From contig NZ_QAJN01000017.1 in the NCBI RefSeq assembly GCF_003852425.1, positions 62,001 to 126,000 of the forward strand: DNA of 64,000 nt. The letters run 5' to 3'. Position 1 is the first letter of the stretch, and each line of letters opens with the position of its first letter. Shown one piece after another: positions 35,087-48,194 of this stretch. Made by a program: the position numbers and the translations under genes. The DNA is from Paucibacter sp. KBW04. Lineage in GTDB: Bacteria > Pseudomonadota > Gammaproteobacteria > Burkholderiales > Burkholderiaceae_C. The notes below the pieces were generated by a model, which worked only from the letters and a program-made list of their open reading frames with translations, was not told where the DNA came from and made no database searches.

Positions 35087-35956
35087 TCAGTTTTGTGCGG
35101 CCCTCGCCTGCGGAGCCAGCCCTTGGTGACAGGCGGTAAACACCTTGAGCGCATCGACCGTGGCGGCCACATCATGCACACGCAAAATGCTGGCACCACG
35201 CTCAGCGGCCAGTAATGCTGCCGCCACACTGGGAATCAGACGTTGGTCGACCGGTCGCCCGCTTGCATCGCCCAAAGCGCGTTTGCGAGACCAGCCCACC
35301 AGCAAAGGGCGACCCAGATCGGCCAACTCCGCCTGCCTGCGCAGCAGCTCAAAATTCTGTGGGGTCGTCTTGGCAAAGCCATAGCCAGGATCCAAGACGA
35401 TGCGTTCTTTGGCGATGCCCGCTGCACTCAAGGTCTGCAGACTTTGAGAAAGAAACTCGCGCACCTCCTGCACCACATCCTCGTAGTCGCTCAGGCTTTG
35501 CATGGTGGCCGAGTCACCGCGCATATGCATGGCGCACAGTCCGGCGCGCCCATGTTCGACCAAGGCCTGCAAGGCACCCGGCAGGCGGAAGGCTTGAATG
35601 TCGTTGATGATGTCCACGCCCAGGGCCAGAGCGCGCCGCATGATTTCAGGCTTGAAGCTGTCCACCGAAATCGGCGCGCCTAACTTCATCGCCTCGTGCA
35701 AGACCGGCCCCAGGCGCTGCCACTCTTCTTCGACACCCAGTTGCTGCGCGCCAGGCCTGCTGGACTCGCCACCAATGTCCAAAATGTCAGCCCCTTCCGC
35801 CAGCAAACGCTCGCAATGAGCCAGTGCCCCTCGTGTATCAGCATGCTGGCCGCCATCAGAGAACGAATCCGGCGTCACGTTGACGATGCCCATCACACGG
35901 GGCCGGCTGAGGTCAATCTGAAAGCGAGTGGTCTGCCAGAACATGGGCGAGGTCAT
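35087..35956 (-). CDS. folP: dihydropteroate synthase
   Basis: About 289 aa from ATG 35956. Joins p-aminobenzoate to dihydropterin diphosphate in folate synthesis; target of sulfonamides. Family motifs: [66 protein letters not shown] and LLVGWSRKR. The frame stays open to 36055 but that part overlaps the ftsH terminator, so the start is placed downstream; ATG 35944 is also possible. Confidence 0.95.
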   Translation of the reverse strand: MTSPMFWQTTRFQIDLSRPRVMGIVNVTPDSFSDGGQHADTRGALAHCERLLAEGADILDIGGESSRPGAQQLGVEEEWQRLGPVLHEAMKLGAPISVDSFKPEIMRRALALGVDIINDIQAFRLPGALQALVEHGRAGLCAMHMRGDSATMQSLSDYEDVVQEVREFLSQSLQTLSAAGIAKERIVLDPGYGFAKTTPQNFELLRRQAELADLGRPLLVGWSRKRALGDASGRPVDQRLIPSVAAALLAAERGASILRVHDVAATVDALKVFTACHQGLAPQARAAQN

Positions 35957-36043
35957 TTGAAGCAAGGGGGTGATTGGCGCAATATTCTCGCAGGCCAAGA
36001 TGAAGCCCAAAGAGCAAGCACAAGCAAGAAGGCGCCAAGCATG

Positions 36044-36075
36044 AAAAAAGGCCAATCCCTGCGGACTGGCCTTTT
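36044..36075 (-). terminator. terminator of ftsH
   Basis: On the minus strand AAAAGGCCA and TGGCCTTTT form a 9-bp stem (36075-36067 with 36054-36046) with a further short inner stem, followed by a run of T. It lies about 45 bases after the ftsH stop and before folP. Confidence 0.8.
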
Positions 36076-36118
36076 GACTTGACGCGCGGAGCGCATCAAG
36101 AATCAGAGAACAGAAAAA

Positions 36119-38023
36119 TCAGGCCGCTGCCGGTGCGCCATCGGTGCTGACCGCCGGAGGCGAGCCATCGGACTTGCCGCCACTCGGCGTCGTCCAGTCC
36201 TTGGGAGGACGAGGCGGCTTGCCGGACATGATGTCGTCGATCTGATCGGAATCAATCGTTTCGTACTCCAGCAAGGCCTTGGCCATGCTGTGCATCTTGT
36301 CCTGGTTCTCTTCGATCAGACGGCGGGCGATGCCGTACTGCTCGTCGATGATGCGGCGGATCACCGAATCCACCTTGCGCATGGTTTCTTCGGACATGCT
36401 GGTGGTCTTGGTCACCGAGCGGCCCAAGAAGACTTCACCTTCATTTTCCGAATAGACCATGGGGCCCAGTTCGTCCGTCATGCCGTAACGCATCACCATA
36501 TCGCGGGCGATGGCAGTGGCACGCTCGAAGTCGTTGGACGCGCCGGTGGTCATCTGGTTCATGAAGACCTCTTCCGCAATCCGGCCGCCAAACAGCACCG
36601 AGATGGTCGAGAGCATGCGCTCCTTGTCCAGGCTGTAGCGATCGCCTTCCGGCAGCTGCATGGTCACGCCCAGGGCGCGGCCACGCGGGATCACGGTGAC
36701 CTTGTGGACCGGATCGGTCTTGGGCATCAGGCGCGCCACCAGAGCGTGGCCAGCCTCGTGGTATGCGGTGTTCTTGCGCTCTTCCTCGGGCATGATCATG
36801 GACTTGCGCTCGGGGCCCATCATGATCTTGTCCTTGGCCTTTTCGAAGTCGGTCATCTCGACCACGCGTCCGCTGCGGCGAGCAGCAAAGAGCGCGGCTT
36901 CGTTGACCAAGTTCGCCAAGTCAGCACCCGAGAAGCCCGGCGTACCGCGTGCGAGGATGTCGGCACGGATGTCTTGACCCACGGGCACCTTGCGCATATG
37001 CACATTGAGGATTTGCTCGCGGCCACGCACATCGGGCAGGGTCACATAAACCTGACGGTCGAAACGGCCGGGACGCAGCAGAGCCGGGTCCAGAATGTCC
37101 GGACGGTTGGTGGCCGCCATCACGATCACACCCAGATTGGTCTCGAAGCCGTCCATCTCCACCAGCATCTGGTTGAGGGTCTGCTCGCGTTCGTCGTTAC
37201 CACCGCCCAAGCCAGCGCCGCGGTGACGACCGACGGCGTCGATTTCGTCCACGAAGATGATGCAAGGGGCGCTCTTCTTGGCTTGCTCGAACATATCGCG
37301 GACCCGGGCTGCGCCCACGCCGACGAACATTTCCACAAAATCAGAGCCCGAGATCGAGAAGAAAGGCACTTTGGCCTCGCCCGCGATGGCCTTGGCCAGC
37401 AAGGTCTTGCCGGTACCGGGAGGGCCAACCAGCAGCACGCCACGCGGGATGCGACCACCCAGCTTCTGGAACTTTTGCGGGTCCTTCAGGAAGTCGACCA
37501 ACTCCTTGACTTCTTCCTTGGCCTCATCGCAGCCGGCCACATCGGCAAAAGTCGTGGTGTTGTTCGCCTCATCCAACATGCGAGCCTTGGACTTGCCGAA
37601 GCTGAACGCTCCGCCCTTGCCACCGCCCTGCATCTGACGCATGAAGTAAACCCAAACGCCGATCAAGAGCAGCATGGGGCCCCAGCTGATCAGCATATTG
37701 ACCAGGAAGGAAGGCTCTTCACGCGGCTTGACATCAAACTTCACGCCGTTGGCGCGCAGATCGCCGATCAGTCCACGGTCCAGATAGGTGGCCGTGATGC
37801 GCAGCTTCTTACCGTCGCTGGTTTCCGCCAGGATGTCGGTCCCCGAACCACCCTCTTGCAAAACCACAGACTTGATGCGGTGCGCCTGAACTTCATCCAG
37901 AAATTCAGAATATCCAAGCTGATTGCCTTGGCTTGCACCTCGATCGAACTGCTTGAAGACCGTGAACAGCACCAAGGCGATCACGATCCAAACAGCTACC
38001 TTCGAGAACCATTGATTGTTCAC
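36119..38023 (-). CDS. ftsH: ATP-dependent membrane zinc protease FtsH
   Basis: 634 aa. Two membrane helices (about 5-24 and 100-122) flank a small periplasmic domain; then AAA ATPase with Walker A GPPGTGKT, Walker [10 protein letters not shown] and the second-region-of-homology [19 protein letters not shown], and an M41 protease with HEAGH. It degrades sigma-32, LpxC and damaged membrane proteins. GTG 38023 is chosen: AAGGA lies six bases upstream and VNNQWFSK is the family start. A GCCCCAT/ATGGGGC hairpin (38122-38139) sits in the gap to rlmE. Confidence 0.97.
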   Translation of the reverse strand: MNNQWFSKVAVWIVIALVLFTVFKQFDRGASQGNQLGYSEFLDEVQAHRIKSVVLQEGGSGTDILAETSDGKKLRITATYLDRGLIGDLRANGVKFDVKPREEPSFLVNMLISWGPMLLLIGVWVYFMRQMQGGGKGGAFSFGKSKARMLDEANNTTTFADVAGCDEAKEEVKELVDFLKDPQKFQKLGGRIPRGVLLVGPPGTGKTLLAKAIAGEAKVPFFSISGSDFVEMFVGVGAARVRDMFEQAKKSAPCIIFVDEIDAVGRHRGAGLGGGNDEREQTLNQMLVEMDGFETNLGVIVMAATNRPDILDPALLRPGRFDRQVYVTLPDVRGREQILNVHMRKVPVGQDIRADILARGTPGFSGADLANLVNEAALFAARRSGRVVEMTDFEKAKDKIMMGPERKSMIMPEEERKNTAYHEAGHALVARLMPKTDPVHKVTVIPRGRALGVTMQLPEGDRYSLDKERMLSTISVLFGGRIAEEVFMNQMTTGASNDFERATAIARDMVMRYGMTDELGPMVYSENEGEVFLGRSVTKTTSMSEETMRKVDSVIRRIIDEQYGIARRLIEENQDKMHSMAKALLEYETIDSDQIDDIMSGKPPRPPKDWTTPSGGKSDGSPPAVSTDGAPAAA

Positions 38024-38208
38024 CGCGATTCCTTCATTCAATTCGGCCCAATTGCACAGATACAAGCTTTACAGCCCTGTGCGTGCCATATGGGGTCAAT
38101 TCTATTGCAGTCAAGGGCTGAGCCCCATTTTGATGGGGCGTTGTACGAATGAACTCCGGGCTTTTTACGGCCCTTCTGCCATTCCTTCGCCCCAAGGGGG
38201 AAAAATAC

Positions 38209-38895
38209 TCAGGACTTTTGCTGCGGCGTCTTCAAACCAATGCCGATCAAGAAGGTCTCGGACGAGCGATCGCGCGAGGCCTTGGGTTTGATGGGCTTGA
38301 CCTTCTTGAAGGTTTTCTTGAACTCCTCGACGAGCTGCGTATAGCCGCTGCCGTGGAAGACCTTGGTCACCAAAGCGCCCTCGGGCTTCAGATGGCGCTG
38401 GGCAAAATCAATCGCCAACTCAACCAGACCCGCAATACGCGCAGCGTCCACGCTTTCGATGCCTGACAAATTGGGGGCCATATCCGACACCACCAGGTCT
38501 ACCGCGCGTCCACCCAGCGCCTGCTCCAGCGCCCGCAACACCGCCTCGTCTTGGAAGTCGCCCTGCAAGAACTGCACGCCCTCGATGGGCTCGCAAGGCA
38601 GCAAGTCCAAGCCGATGATGGTGCCATTGAGTTGCCCCACCGCAGCGCCGCCGACACCCGCCACCGTGGGTGCAAAGCAGCGCCTCAGATACTGGCTCCA
38701 AGCACCAGGCGAGGCGCCTAAATCCACCACCACCTGGCCCGGCTTGACGAGCTTGAGCTCCTCATCAATTTCCTTGAGCTTGTAGGCGGCACGGGCACGG
38801 TAGCCGTCCTTCTGCGCCATCTTGACGTAGGGATCATTGATGTGATCATGCAACCACGTCTTATTAAGTTTCTTGCTTTTTGTCTTGATCTTCAT
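38209..38895 (-). CDS. rlmE: 23S rRNA (uridine-2'-O)-methyltransferase RlmE
   Basis: 228 aa. FtsJ/RrmJ family, methylates U2552 of 23S rRNA during 50S assembly. The lysine-rich start [17 protein letters not shown], the SAM site [16 protein letters not shown], the catalytic region [10 protein letters not shown] and the later Lys (VTKVFHGSG) and Glu (SSETFLIG) of the K-D-K-E tetrad are visible. It precedes ftsH, the conserved rlmE-ftsH pair, and is divergent from yhbY with a 20-base gap. Confidence 0.96.
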   Translation of the reverse strand: MKIKTKSKKLNKTWLHDHINDPYVKMAQKDGYRARAAYKLKEIDEELKLVKPGQVVVDLGASPGAWSQYLRRCFAPTVAGVGGAAVGQLNGTIIGLDLLPCEPIEGVQFLQGDFQDEAVLRALEQALGGRAVDLVVSDMAPNLSGIESVDAARIAGLVELAIDFAQRHLKPEGALVTKVFHGSGYTQLVEEFKKTFKKVKPIKPKASRDRSSETFLIGIGLKTPQQKS

Positions 38896-38915
38896 GTTGC
38901 ACGGATAATACGCGT

Positions 38916-39392
38916 ATGCCTGCGATTCAATTGACCCCTGCCCAGCGCAAGGAAAAACGTTCCGAAGCCCATCACCTCGCTCCCGTGGTGATGATTGGCG
39001 CGGATGGACTCACCCCTGCCGTCGTCAAAGAGACCGATGCCGCCCTGAAGGCCCATGGCCTGATCAAGGTGCGCGTGTTCTCGGATGACCGTGCCGGACG
39101 CGAAAGCATTTTTGCTTCGCTATGCGGCGAACTGGACGCCGCACCGATTCAGCACATCGGCAAATTGCTGGTGATCTGGCGCCCCATGCCCGAAAAGGAA
39201 GACGCCGAACGAGACGAGAACGCCAAAGGCGCACCTCGCATCGTCAAGATCGTGAAATTCTCCAAGAGCGGCAATCATCGCCCTCAGATGAAGAAGTTAC
39301 GCGTGCTTGGCAATGAGCGTGTGGCCCAAGGCGGTGAGATCAAGCGCGCCAAACGCCGCATCACCAGCGTGAAGAAACAAGCGCAAGACTGA
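38916..39392 (+). CDS. yhbY: YhbY family CRM-domain RNA-binding protein
   Basis: 158 aa. Residues 1-95 are a CRM domain ([45 protein letters not shown]), which binds pre-50S rRNA in E. coli. Standalone YhbY is about 97 aa; here a 60-residue, strongly basic tail follows ([29 protein letters not shown]), probably an extra RNA contact. It is divergent from rlmE, the conserved yhbY/rlmE arrangement. Confidence 0.93.
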   Translation: MPAIQLTPAQRKEKRSEAHHLAPVVMIGADGLTPAVVKETDAALKAHGLIKVRVFSDDRAGRESIFASLCGELDAAPIQHIGKLLVIWRPMPEKEDAERDENAKGAPRIVKIVKFSKSGNHRPQMKKLRVLGNERVAQGGEIKRAKRRITSVKKQAQD

Positions 39393-39401
39393 GTCCCGGC
39401 G

Positions 39402-39461
39402 CAAATTCCGAACCGGAATTTGTGTCTAACGAAGGCCCAAGCGTGATACCAGCACTTGGGC
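39402..39461. terminator. two hairpins between yhbY and the DUF4149 gene
   Basis: CAAATTCCG/CGGAATTTG around AAC (39402-39422) and GCCCAAG/CTTGGGC (39435-39461) lie between the convergent genes. Neither has a long T-run, so termination is likely but not certain. Confidence 0.45.
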
Positions 39462-39467
39462 TGATAG

Positions 39468-39893
39468 TTACCTGCCGCCCAAGCGCCATGCCAGGGCCAG
39501 CACCAACAAGCCCTTCACACCAAAGAACAGCAAGGAAATGGTGTGCAGGGTCATGAACGACCAGTCCCCCTGCCCCGCCTTTGCCGCCGCCATCATGGGC
39601 TGCAAGGCGTAGTAGCCCGCCACAGTGCAAAACAGGGCTGCAGAGGGCAGCATGAACTCGGGCGTGATCGCGGGCCTTGCGCCATCTCGCGCCAAACGGC
39701 GCTCCATCAAAATCAGCAGCAATGCGGCGAACATGCTCAACATGGCCTCGCGCTGAAACAGCTGCGCCACCACCAAGCCCGCCATCGGCCGCTCCAGCGC
39801 AGCGAATGCGCTGGGTGCAGCCACCAGGCCCACACACAAAAGCATGCCGGCCCACAGAGCCGCCAGCATGGCTTGACTACGTCTGAGCAACAT
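39468..39893 (-). CDS. DUF4149 domain-containing membrane protein
   Basis: 141 aa with about four membrane helices (AALWAGMLLCVGLVAAPSAF, AMLSMFAALLLILME, PSAALFCTVAGYYALQPMM, LHTISLLFFGVKGLLVLALA). It matches the DUF4149 family of beta- and gammaproteobacteria, which is of unknown function. It is adjacent to greA on the same strand (29 bases), and this pairing, with yhbY nearby, recurs in Burkholderiales as far as I recall. ATG 39893 is preferred over an upstream TTG. Confidence 0.85.
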   Translation of the reverse strand: MLLRRSQAMLAALWAGMLLCVGLVAAPSAFAALERPMAGLVVAQLFQREAMLSMFAALLLILMERRLARDGARPAITPEFMLPSAALFCTVAGYYALQPMMAAAKAGQGDWSFMTLHTISLLFFGVKGLLVLALAWRLGGR

Positions 39894-39922
39894 CAGCAAC
39901 TCTCAGCCAAAGCCCGCTTGCT

Positions 39923-40399
39923 TTAGACGTAACGGACCTCAACCACCTCGTAGCGCTTGATGCCGCCCGGCGCCTTCACCTCGGCCACGTCGCCGGCTTC
40001 CTTGCCAATCAAGGCACGCGCAATGGGCGAGCTGATAGAGATCAGACCCAGCTTCAAATCGGCCTCGTCGTCACCGACGATTTGATAGGTCACCTCGGCA
40101 CCCGTCTCCTCTTCTTCCAGATCCACCGTCGTGCCAAACACGATGCGGCCGCCGGCATCCACCGAGGCCGGGTCGATCACTTGAGCGGCCGCCAGCTTGC
40201 CTTCGATCTCGAGGATGCGGCCTTCGATAAAGCCCTGCTTGTCCTTGGCCGCTTCATACTCGGCGTTTTCCGACAGATCGCCCTGGGCGCGTGCCTCGGC
40301 GATCGCATGGATCACGGCATGACGCTCAACGCTCTTGAGTCGATGCAGTTCTTCTTTGAGCTTTTCAGCACCGCGTGTGGTCAGAGGAATGGTGGCCAT
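39923..40399 (-). CDS. greA: transcript cleavage factor GreA
   Basis: 158 aa, exact family length. An N-terminal coiled-coil (about 1-75) that enters the RNA polymerase secondary channel carries the acidic tip [14 protein letters not shown] with the Asp/Glu that hold catalytic magnesium; the C-terminal globular domain has [18 protein letters not shown] and [12 protein letters not shown]. It rescues backtracked polymerase. It lies downstream of carB, as in many proteobacteria, but after a large hairpin. Confidence 0.97.
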   Translation of the reverse strand: MATIPLTTRGAEKLKEELHRLKSVERHAVIHAIAEARAQGDLSENAEYEAAKDKQGFIEGRILEIEGKLAAAQVIDPASVDAGGRIVFGTTVDLEEEETGAEVTYQIVGDDEADLKLGLISISSPIARALIGKEAGDVAEVKAPGGIKRYEVVEVRYV

Positions 40400-40428
40400 A
40401 GTAGTAAACCTTGAAAGACAAAATGAAT

Positions 40429-40465
40429 CCGCCGCTGCGCCCCCAAGCTGGGGTCGCGGCGGCGG
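40429..40465 (-). terminator. large hairpin between carB and greA
   Basis: CCGCCGC-t-GCG-c-CCCC pairs with GGGG-t-CGC-g-GCGGCGG around AAGCT, about 16 bp with two mismatches. On the minus strand it is followed by ATTCATTTTG. It lies 19 bases after the carB stop and so probably separates carAB from greA. Confidence 0.7.
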
Positions 40466-40483
40466 AGTTCGTTGGGGCCGAGT

Positions 40484-43750
<3,267 letters not shown>

Positions 43751-43764
43751 TTTTCTTTACTCCA

Positions 43765-44925
43765 TCAAGCCTTCGCCATCAGACCGATGAAGCGATCAAA
43801 CAAATACGAAATGTCATGCGGGCCGGGGCTGGCTTCGGGGTGACCCTGGAAGCAGAAGGCCGGCTTGTCGGTGCGGGCCAGGCCTTGCAGCGTGCCGTCA
43901 AACAAGCTGATATGGGTGGCGCGCAGATTGGCCGGTAGGTCTTCGGCCACCACCGCAAAACCGTGGTTCTGGCTGGTGATGGAAACCCGGCCGCTGTCCA
44001 GATCCTTGACCGGATGGTTGGCCCCATGGTGGCCAAACTTCATCTTGAAGGTCTTGGCGCCCGAGGCCAGGGCCATGATCTGGTGCCCCAGGCAGATGCC
44101 GAAGGTGGGGATGCCGGATTCGATCAACTCGGCCGCCGCTTTGATGGCGTAGTCGCAAGGTTGCGGGTCGCCGGGGCCGTTGGACAGGAAGACGCCATCG
44201 GGCTCCAGATCGAACACGGCGGATGCGGGCGTCTTGGCCGGCACCACGGTGATCTTGCAGCCGCGCGAGGCCAGCATGCGCAAGATATTGCTCTTCACGC
44301 CAAAGTCATAGGCCACCACATGGAAACGCGCCTGGCTCTGCTGGCCATAGCCCTTGCCCAGAGTCCACTCGGTCTCGGTCCAGGCATGCGACTTCTCGGT
44401 CGTGACCACTTGAGCCAGATCCAGACCCGCCATGCTGGGCGCGGCCTTGGCCTTGGCAATCGCCTCGGCGACCAGGGCCGCGGTGATGGCCACACCCAGG
44501 GGCAAGGCCATGATGCAGCCGTTTTGCGCGCCGGTCGTGCGCAGTACACGGGTCAGGCGGCGGGTATCGATATCGGCAATGGCGACGCACCCTTCGTCCA
44601 GCAGGTACTGCGCGAGGCTGCGCGTCTTGCGGAAGTTGGAATCGAGCAGGGGCAACTCTTTGACAATCAAGCCAGCGGCATGGATCTTCGAAGCCTCGAC
44701 ATCCTCGTCGTTGACGCCGTAGTTGCCGATGTGCGGATACGTGAGGGTCACGATCTGCCGGCAGTAGCTCGGGTCAGTGAGGATTTCTTGGTAGCCGGTC
44801 ATGGCGGTGTTGAACACCACCTCACCGACCGTGTGGCCGGCAGCTCCGATGGAGATGCCTTTGAAGACCGTGCCGTCTGCCAGGGCGAGAATCGCGAGAG
44901 GGGAATGGAGCAGATCGGGCAGCAC
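43765..44925 (-). CDS. carA: carbamoyl-phosphate synthase small (glutaminase) subunit
   Basis: 386 aa. The N-terminal CPSase-small domain ([34 protein letters not shown]) is followed by a class I glutamine amidotransferase with the nucleophile Cys in [13 protein letters not shown] and the His-Glu pair in GHPEASPGP. It supplies ammonia through a tunnel to CarB. The start is GTG at 44925, with GGAGT upstream; no ATG would preserve the conserved N-terminus [14 protein letters not shown]. Confidence 0.97.
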   Translation of the reverse strand: MLPDLLHSPLAILALADGTVFKGISIGAAGHTVGEVVFNTAMTGYQEILTDPSYCRQIVTLTYPHIGNYGVNDEDVEASKIHAAGLIVKELPLLDSNFRKTRSLAQYLLDEGCVAIADIDTRRLTRVLRTTGAQNGCIMALPLGVAITAALVAEAIAKAKAAPSMAGLDLAQVVTTEKSHAWTETEWTLGKGYGQQSQARFHVVAYDFGVKSNILRMLASRGCKITVVPAKTPASAVFDLEPDGVFLSNGPGDPQPCDYAIKAAAELIESGIPTFGICLGHQIMALASGAKTFKMKFGHHGANHPVKDLDSGRVSITSQNHGFAVVAEDLPANLRATHISLFDGTLQGLARTDKPAFCFQGHPEASPGPHDISYLFDRFIGLMAKA

Positions 44926-45313
44926 GGGGAACTCCGTTATAGTGCGCGCGCCCAGCTCTACTCGGGCTCCAAGGGGGGTTTCAAAGTCGAAATCCGCCTG
45001 AAGCTTTGAGTTCGGTGGTGAGACCGGTTTGGAGGCCCGGGCCCATGCCTAAGCATTGGCCCTCGCCCTCACCGGAGATGAAACTGTTACGAGTTTCGCT
45101 GGGGTAGCGGTAGGTTGCGGGTAAACCTGCTAAGTATACCCGAGCAGGGTTATCACCAAGCGCTAGCAGCGAAAATTGACGGGCTTGTGTCAGCCCCTGG
45201 CCCCATCCAAGCCCGACTCAGACCTGAGTCAGGACGACCACGAAGCCGTGTTGATCGGCCATATCTGCGCCTTGAGCGGGTCGCCAGCAGCGCCGACCCG
45301 CCACCCAAAGAAT
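44926..45313. other. 388-base region: carA leader and upstream sequence
   Basis: No gene is supported. On the minus strand a TATACT (45138-45133) is a candidate -10 box, giving a leader of about 200 nt before carA. The leader contains a hairpin GGGCC-c-ATGC/GCAT-t-GGCCC (about 45038-45062). Just upstream, ACTCAGACCTGAGT (45218-45231) is a palindrome. The long leader suggests post-initiation control by pyrimidines or arginine, which cannot be specified from sequence. Confidence 0.45.
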
Positions 45314-45718
45314 TCAAGCCAGAGCAGCGATGCCTGCCCGTGCGATCTGCGCATCCTCCGTCGACTTGACGCCGCTAACACCCACGGCACCGACGCAGAA
45401 ACCATTCGCCACGATGGGAACACCCCCTTCCAGCATGCCGCTCAGCCCGGGCGCACTCAGGAAAGAAACACGGCCCTGGTTGATGATGTCCTCGTAGACC
45501 TTGGACTCACGGCGCCCCAGGGCCGCCGTGTGAGCCTTGGCCGGCGCGATCTGGGCCGAGATGGCGGCCGCGCCGTCCAGGCGCTGCAACCACAGCAGAT
45601 GACCGCCATCATCGACGATGGCGATGCTCACGGCCCAGTGATGGGCCAGAGCTTCGGCCTCAGCGGCAGCGGCAATCGCCTTCACATCATTCAGGCTGAG
45701 ATAGGGCTTTTGATTCAT
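45314..45718 (-). CDS. GlcG/HbpS family (DUF336) protein
   Basis: 134 aa, one complete Haem-degrading/GlcG domain: LSLNDVKAIAAAAEAEALAH, VSIAIVDDGGHLLWLQRLDGA, ISAQIAPAKAHTAALGRRES, and the glycine-rich LSGMLEGGVPIVANGFCVGAVGVSGV. Relatives bind haem or cobalamin or act in glycolate and corrinoid metabolism; there is no signal peptide, so it is cytoplasmic. It stands alone between carA and the BI-1 gene. Confidence 0.92.
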   Translation of the reverse strand: MNQKPYLSLNDVKAIAAAAEAEALAHHWAVSIAIVDDGGHLLWLQRLDGAAAISAQIAPAKAHTAALGRRESKVYEDIINQGRVSFLSAPGLSGMLEGGVPIVANGFCVGAVGVSGVKSTEDAQIARAGIAALA

Positions 45719-45919
45719 GGTGATGGCTTGAAAATTGAGGTAGAGGCCGCACTTTAGCTGGGAGCAGCACGGTCATTGCCTGCATTGCCAGCAAAGCTGT
45801 GCCACCTCGCGCCGCGACTGAAGCCCTTAAAACGGCTACAGTCTGTCGCGGGCGCCGCCAAGCCCTGACCCACGGGTGGTCCGGCAGCGGCGCCATGAAA
45901 CCAATCCCGGAGGACTGTG

Positions 45920-46615
45920 ATGAACGAAACCCTACAAACCCAATACGGCAGCGCCGCTGGCGGTGGCTTGGCCATCGAACGCCAACGCGTGCTGCGCAAT
46001 ACCTACTGGCTGCTGGCCCTGTCCATGGTGCCCACGGTGCTGGGCGCCTGGGTTGGCGTGAGCACGGGCTTTATGGCGAGCATGGGCTCGGGCATGAGCA
46101 TGCTGGTGTTTTTCGCTGGCGCCTTTGGCCTGATGTTCCTGGTCGAAAAGACCAAGAACAGCAGCGCCGGCGTGTTCTCTTTGCTGGCCTTCACCTTCTT
46201 CATGGGCCTGATGCTGTCGCGCCTCTTGGCCAGCATCCTGGGCTTTAAGAACGGCAGCAGCCTGATCATGATGGCTTTTGGCGGCACCGGCGCCATCTTC
46301 TTCGCCATGGCCTCGCTGGCCACGGTCATCAAGCGTGACCTCTCGGCCATGGGCAAGTTCTTGTTCGTGGGTGCCATCATCCTGATGGTGGTCGGCATCG
46401 TGAACGTGTTCCTGCAGTCCTCGGCCCTGATGCTGACCATGATGGTGCTGGCCATGGCCGTGTTCTCGGCCTTCATGCTCTACGACATCAAGCGCGTGAT
46501 CGACGGCGGCGAGACCAACTACATCTCCGCCACCCTGGCCATCTATCTGGACATCTACAACGTGTTCCAGAGCCTGCTGTCCTTGCTGGGCATCTTCGGC
46601 GGTGAGCGAGACTGA
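45920..46615 (+). CDS. Bax inhibitor-1/YccA family membrane protein
   Basis: 231 aa, seven hydrophobic helices and the BI-1 signature ATLAIYLDIYNVFQSLLSLLG at the C-terminus with the paired Asp residues near helix 7. E. coli YccA modulates FtsH, whose gene lies 8 kb away; BI-1 homologues can leak calcium in a pH-dependent way. ATG 45920 is chosen over GTG 45917 because of GGAGG six bases upstream. Confidence 0.95.
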   Translation: MNETLQTQYGSAAGGGLAIERQRVLRNTYWLLALSMVPTVLGAWVGVSTGFMASMGSGMSMLVFFAGAFGLMFLVEKTKNSSAGVFSLLAFTFFMGLMLSRLLASILGFKNGSSLIMMAFGGTGAIFFAMASLATVIKRDLSAMGKFLFVGAIILMVVGIVNVFLQSSALMLTMMVLAMAVFSAFMLYDIKRVIDGGETNYISATLAIYLDIYNVFQSLLSLLGIFGGERD

Positions 46616-46618
46616 TGA

Positions 46619-46723
46619 CCCACCCCCGTAGGCGCTGGCGCGCCACCCTCTCAAGGGGCCGAGCCCGATGGACCGGCAAAGCCGGATCCATAGGCTCCAC
46701 TTGACGGCGCACCCGCTTCGCGG
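46619..46723. repeat. cluster of short GC hairpins, REP-like
   Basis: Consecutive inverted repeats: GGCGC/GCGCC (46631-46644), CCC/GGG (46646-46658), CCGGC-AAA-GCCGG (46673-46685) and CCGC-TTC-GCGG (46713-46723), following the BI-1 stop. The opening ACCCCCGTAGGCGCTGGCG with a later CTCAAGGGGC resembles intergenic repeats I remember from Comamonadaceae-type genomes. No other full copy was noticed in the window. Confidence 0.45.
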
Positions 46724-46736
46724 TTCATAAAGAAAC

Positions 46737-46756
46737 AAAGGGCCCTCGGGCCCTTT
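46737..46756. terminator. bidirectional terminator
   Basis: AAAGGGCCC and GGGCCCTTT around TC form a palindromic stem between the convergent BI-1 gene and rlmD. Confidence 0.75.
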
Positions 46757-46774
46757 GCTCGTTTCATACCTGGC

Positions 46775-48139
46775 TCATTTGCCAGAATCGAGTTCGAACA
46801 CCGCGATGCTCTCCACATGCGAGGTGTGCGGGAACATATTCACCGCGCTGGCCGCCGTGCAGCTATAGCCGGCCAGATTGACCAGCAAGCCCGCATCACG
46901 CGCCAAGGTGGAAGGGTTGCAGCTCACATAGACGATGCGCTTGGGCGGCTGCCAGCCGGGCGCCAGGCTTGGGTCTTGCGCAATATCAGCCACCGCCTTG
47001 GCCAGCGCGAATGCGCCGTCGCGCGGCGGGTCAACCAGCCACTTGTCAGCCACACCGTCCGCCGCCAGCAGTGCAGGCGTCATCTCGAAAAGATTGCGCG
47101 CTTCAAAACTCGTTTTCTCGGCCAAACCATTGCGACGCGCGTTCTCACGCGAGCGCTGAACCAGGGTTTCGCTCCCTTCGATTCCCACAACCTCACGGGC
47201 TTTGGTCGCCAAAGGTAGGGTGAAATTGCCGAGGCCGCAGAACCAGTCGATCACCCGTTCATCCGGCCGCACATCCAGCAAGCGCAGGGCGCGCCCCACC
47301 AAGACGGAGTTGATATGCGGGTTGACCTGGGTGAAGTCGGTGGGCTTGAACGGCATCACCACGCCGAACTCGGGCAGGCTGTACGACAGCTCGGCGCCTC
47401 CCTCATCAAGCAGATGCACCGTGTCCGGCCCCTTGGGCTGCAACCACCATTGCACATCGTGCTCGGCGGCAAATGCACGCAGCTTGGCCTTGTCACCTTC
47501 GGGCAGGGGATTGAGGTTGCGCAACACCAGGGCGATGACGGCGTCGCCCATGGCCAGCTCGATCTGCGGCAGGCGATCGCGCTCTTCCATGCTGGCAATC
47601 ATGGCGCGCAAAGGCATCAGCAAATCGCTGACACGCTGCGGCACCACCTTGCAGACCTGCATATCGGCCACATAGCGGCTCTTGCGCTCGTGGAATCCGA
47701 TCAAGACCTGCTCCTTCTTCAGCACATAGCGCACCGAGAAGCGCGCCCGGTAGCGGTAGCCCCAGGTCGGCCCTTCGATGGGTCGGAGCAAGGTTTCCGG
47801 CTTGACCTTGCCCAGATGCCAAAGGTTGTCCTCGACCACCCGCTGCTTCACGGCCACCTGAGCCGAGGCATGCAGATGCTGCATCTTGCAGCCACCACAA
47901 GCACCACCATGCAGGCCGAAATGCGGGCAGCCGGGCGTGACGCGTTGCGAACTCTCCTTGCGCAAGGCCGTCAAGCTGCCCTGCTCCCAGTTGTTCTTTT
48001 TGCGACCGACGCTGACCTGCACCTCTTCACCGGGCAATGCGCCCTCGATGAAAACGACCTTGCCATCCTCTTTGTGGGCCACGCCCTGCGCTTCCAGGTC
48101 CAGGGATTCGACCTTGAGCCATTCTGAATCTTGAATCAT
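46775..48139 (-). CDS. rlmD: 23S rRNA (uracil-5-)-methyltransferase RlmD
   Basis: 454 aa. An N-terminal TRAM domain (about 1-60), four cysteines for a 4Fe-4S cluster ([17 protein letters not shown] and a later Cys in MQVCKVV), the SAM site [14 protein letters not shown] and the catalytic Cys in [13 protein letters not shown]. It makes m5U1939 of 23S rRNA. It lies 55 bases downstream of rpoS and may be read from the same transcript. Confidence 0.95.
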   Translation of the reverse strand: MIQDSEWLKVESLDLEAQGVAHKEDGKVVFIEGALPGEEVQVSVGRKKNNWEQGSLTALRKESSQRVTPGCPHFGLHGGACGGCKMQHLHASAQVAVKQRVVEDNLWHLGKVKPETLLRPIEGPTWGYRYRARFSVRYVLKKEQVLIGFHERKSRYVADMQVCKVVPQRVSDLLMPLRAMIASMEERDRLPQIELAMGDAVIALVLRNLNPLPEGDKAKLRAFAAEHDVQWWLQPKGPDTVHLLDEGGAELSYSLPEFGVVMPFKPTDFTQVNPHINSVLVGRALRLLDVRPDERVIDWFCGLGNFTLPLATKAREVVGIEGSETLVQRSRENARRNGLAEKTSFEARNLFEMTPALLAADGVADKWLVDPPRDGAFALAKAVADIAQDPSLAPGWQPPKRIVYVSCNPSTLARDAGLLVNLAGYSCTAASAVNMFPHTSHVESIAVFELDSGK

Positions 48140-48194
48140 GGGCGCGATTATCCCAGCCTCGCGCAGCAGACCGAAAAAGCAGCGGGCCGGCTTG

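Noticed and set aside
36290-38152. 620-codon open frame on the plus strand opposite ftsH
   Set aside because: It mirrors ftsH, which has every catalytic motif; in GC-rich DNA the opposite frame stays open because stop codons are rare. The translation is His/Gln/Gly-rich with no family features.
45115-45757. Plus-strand frames over the carA upstream region and the GlcG-like gene
   Set aside because: They overlap a conserved GlcG domain on the other strand and show no similarity.
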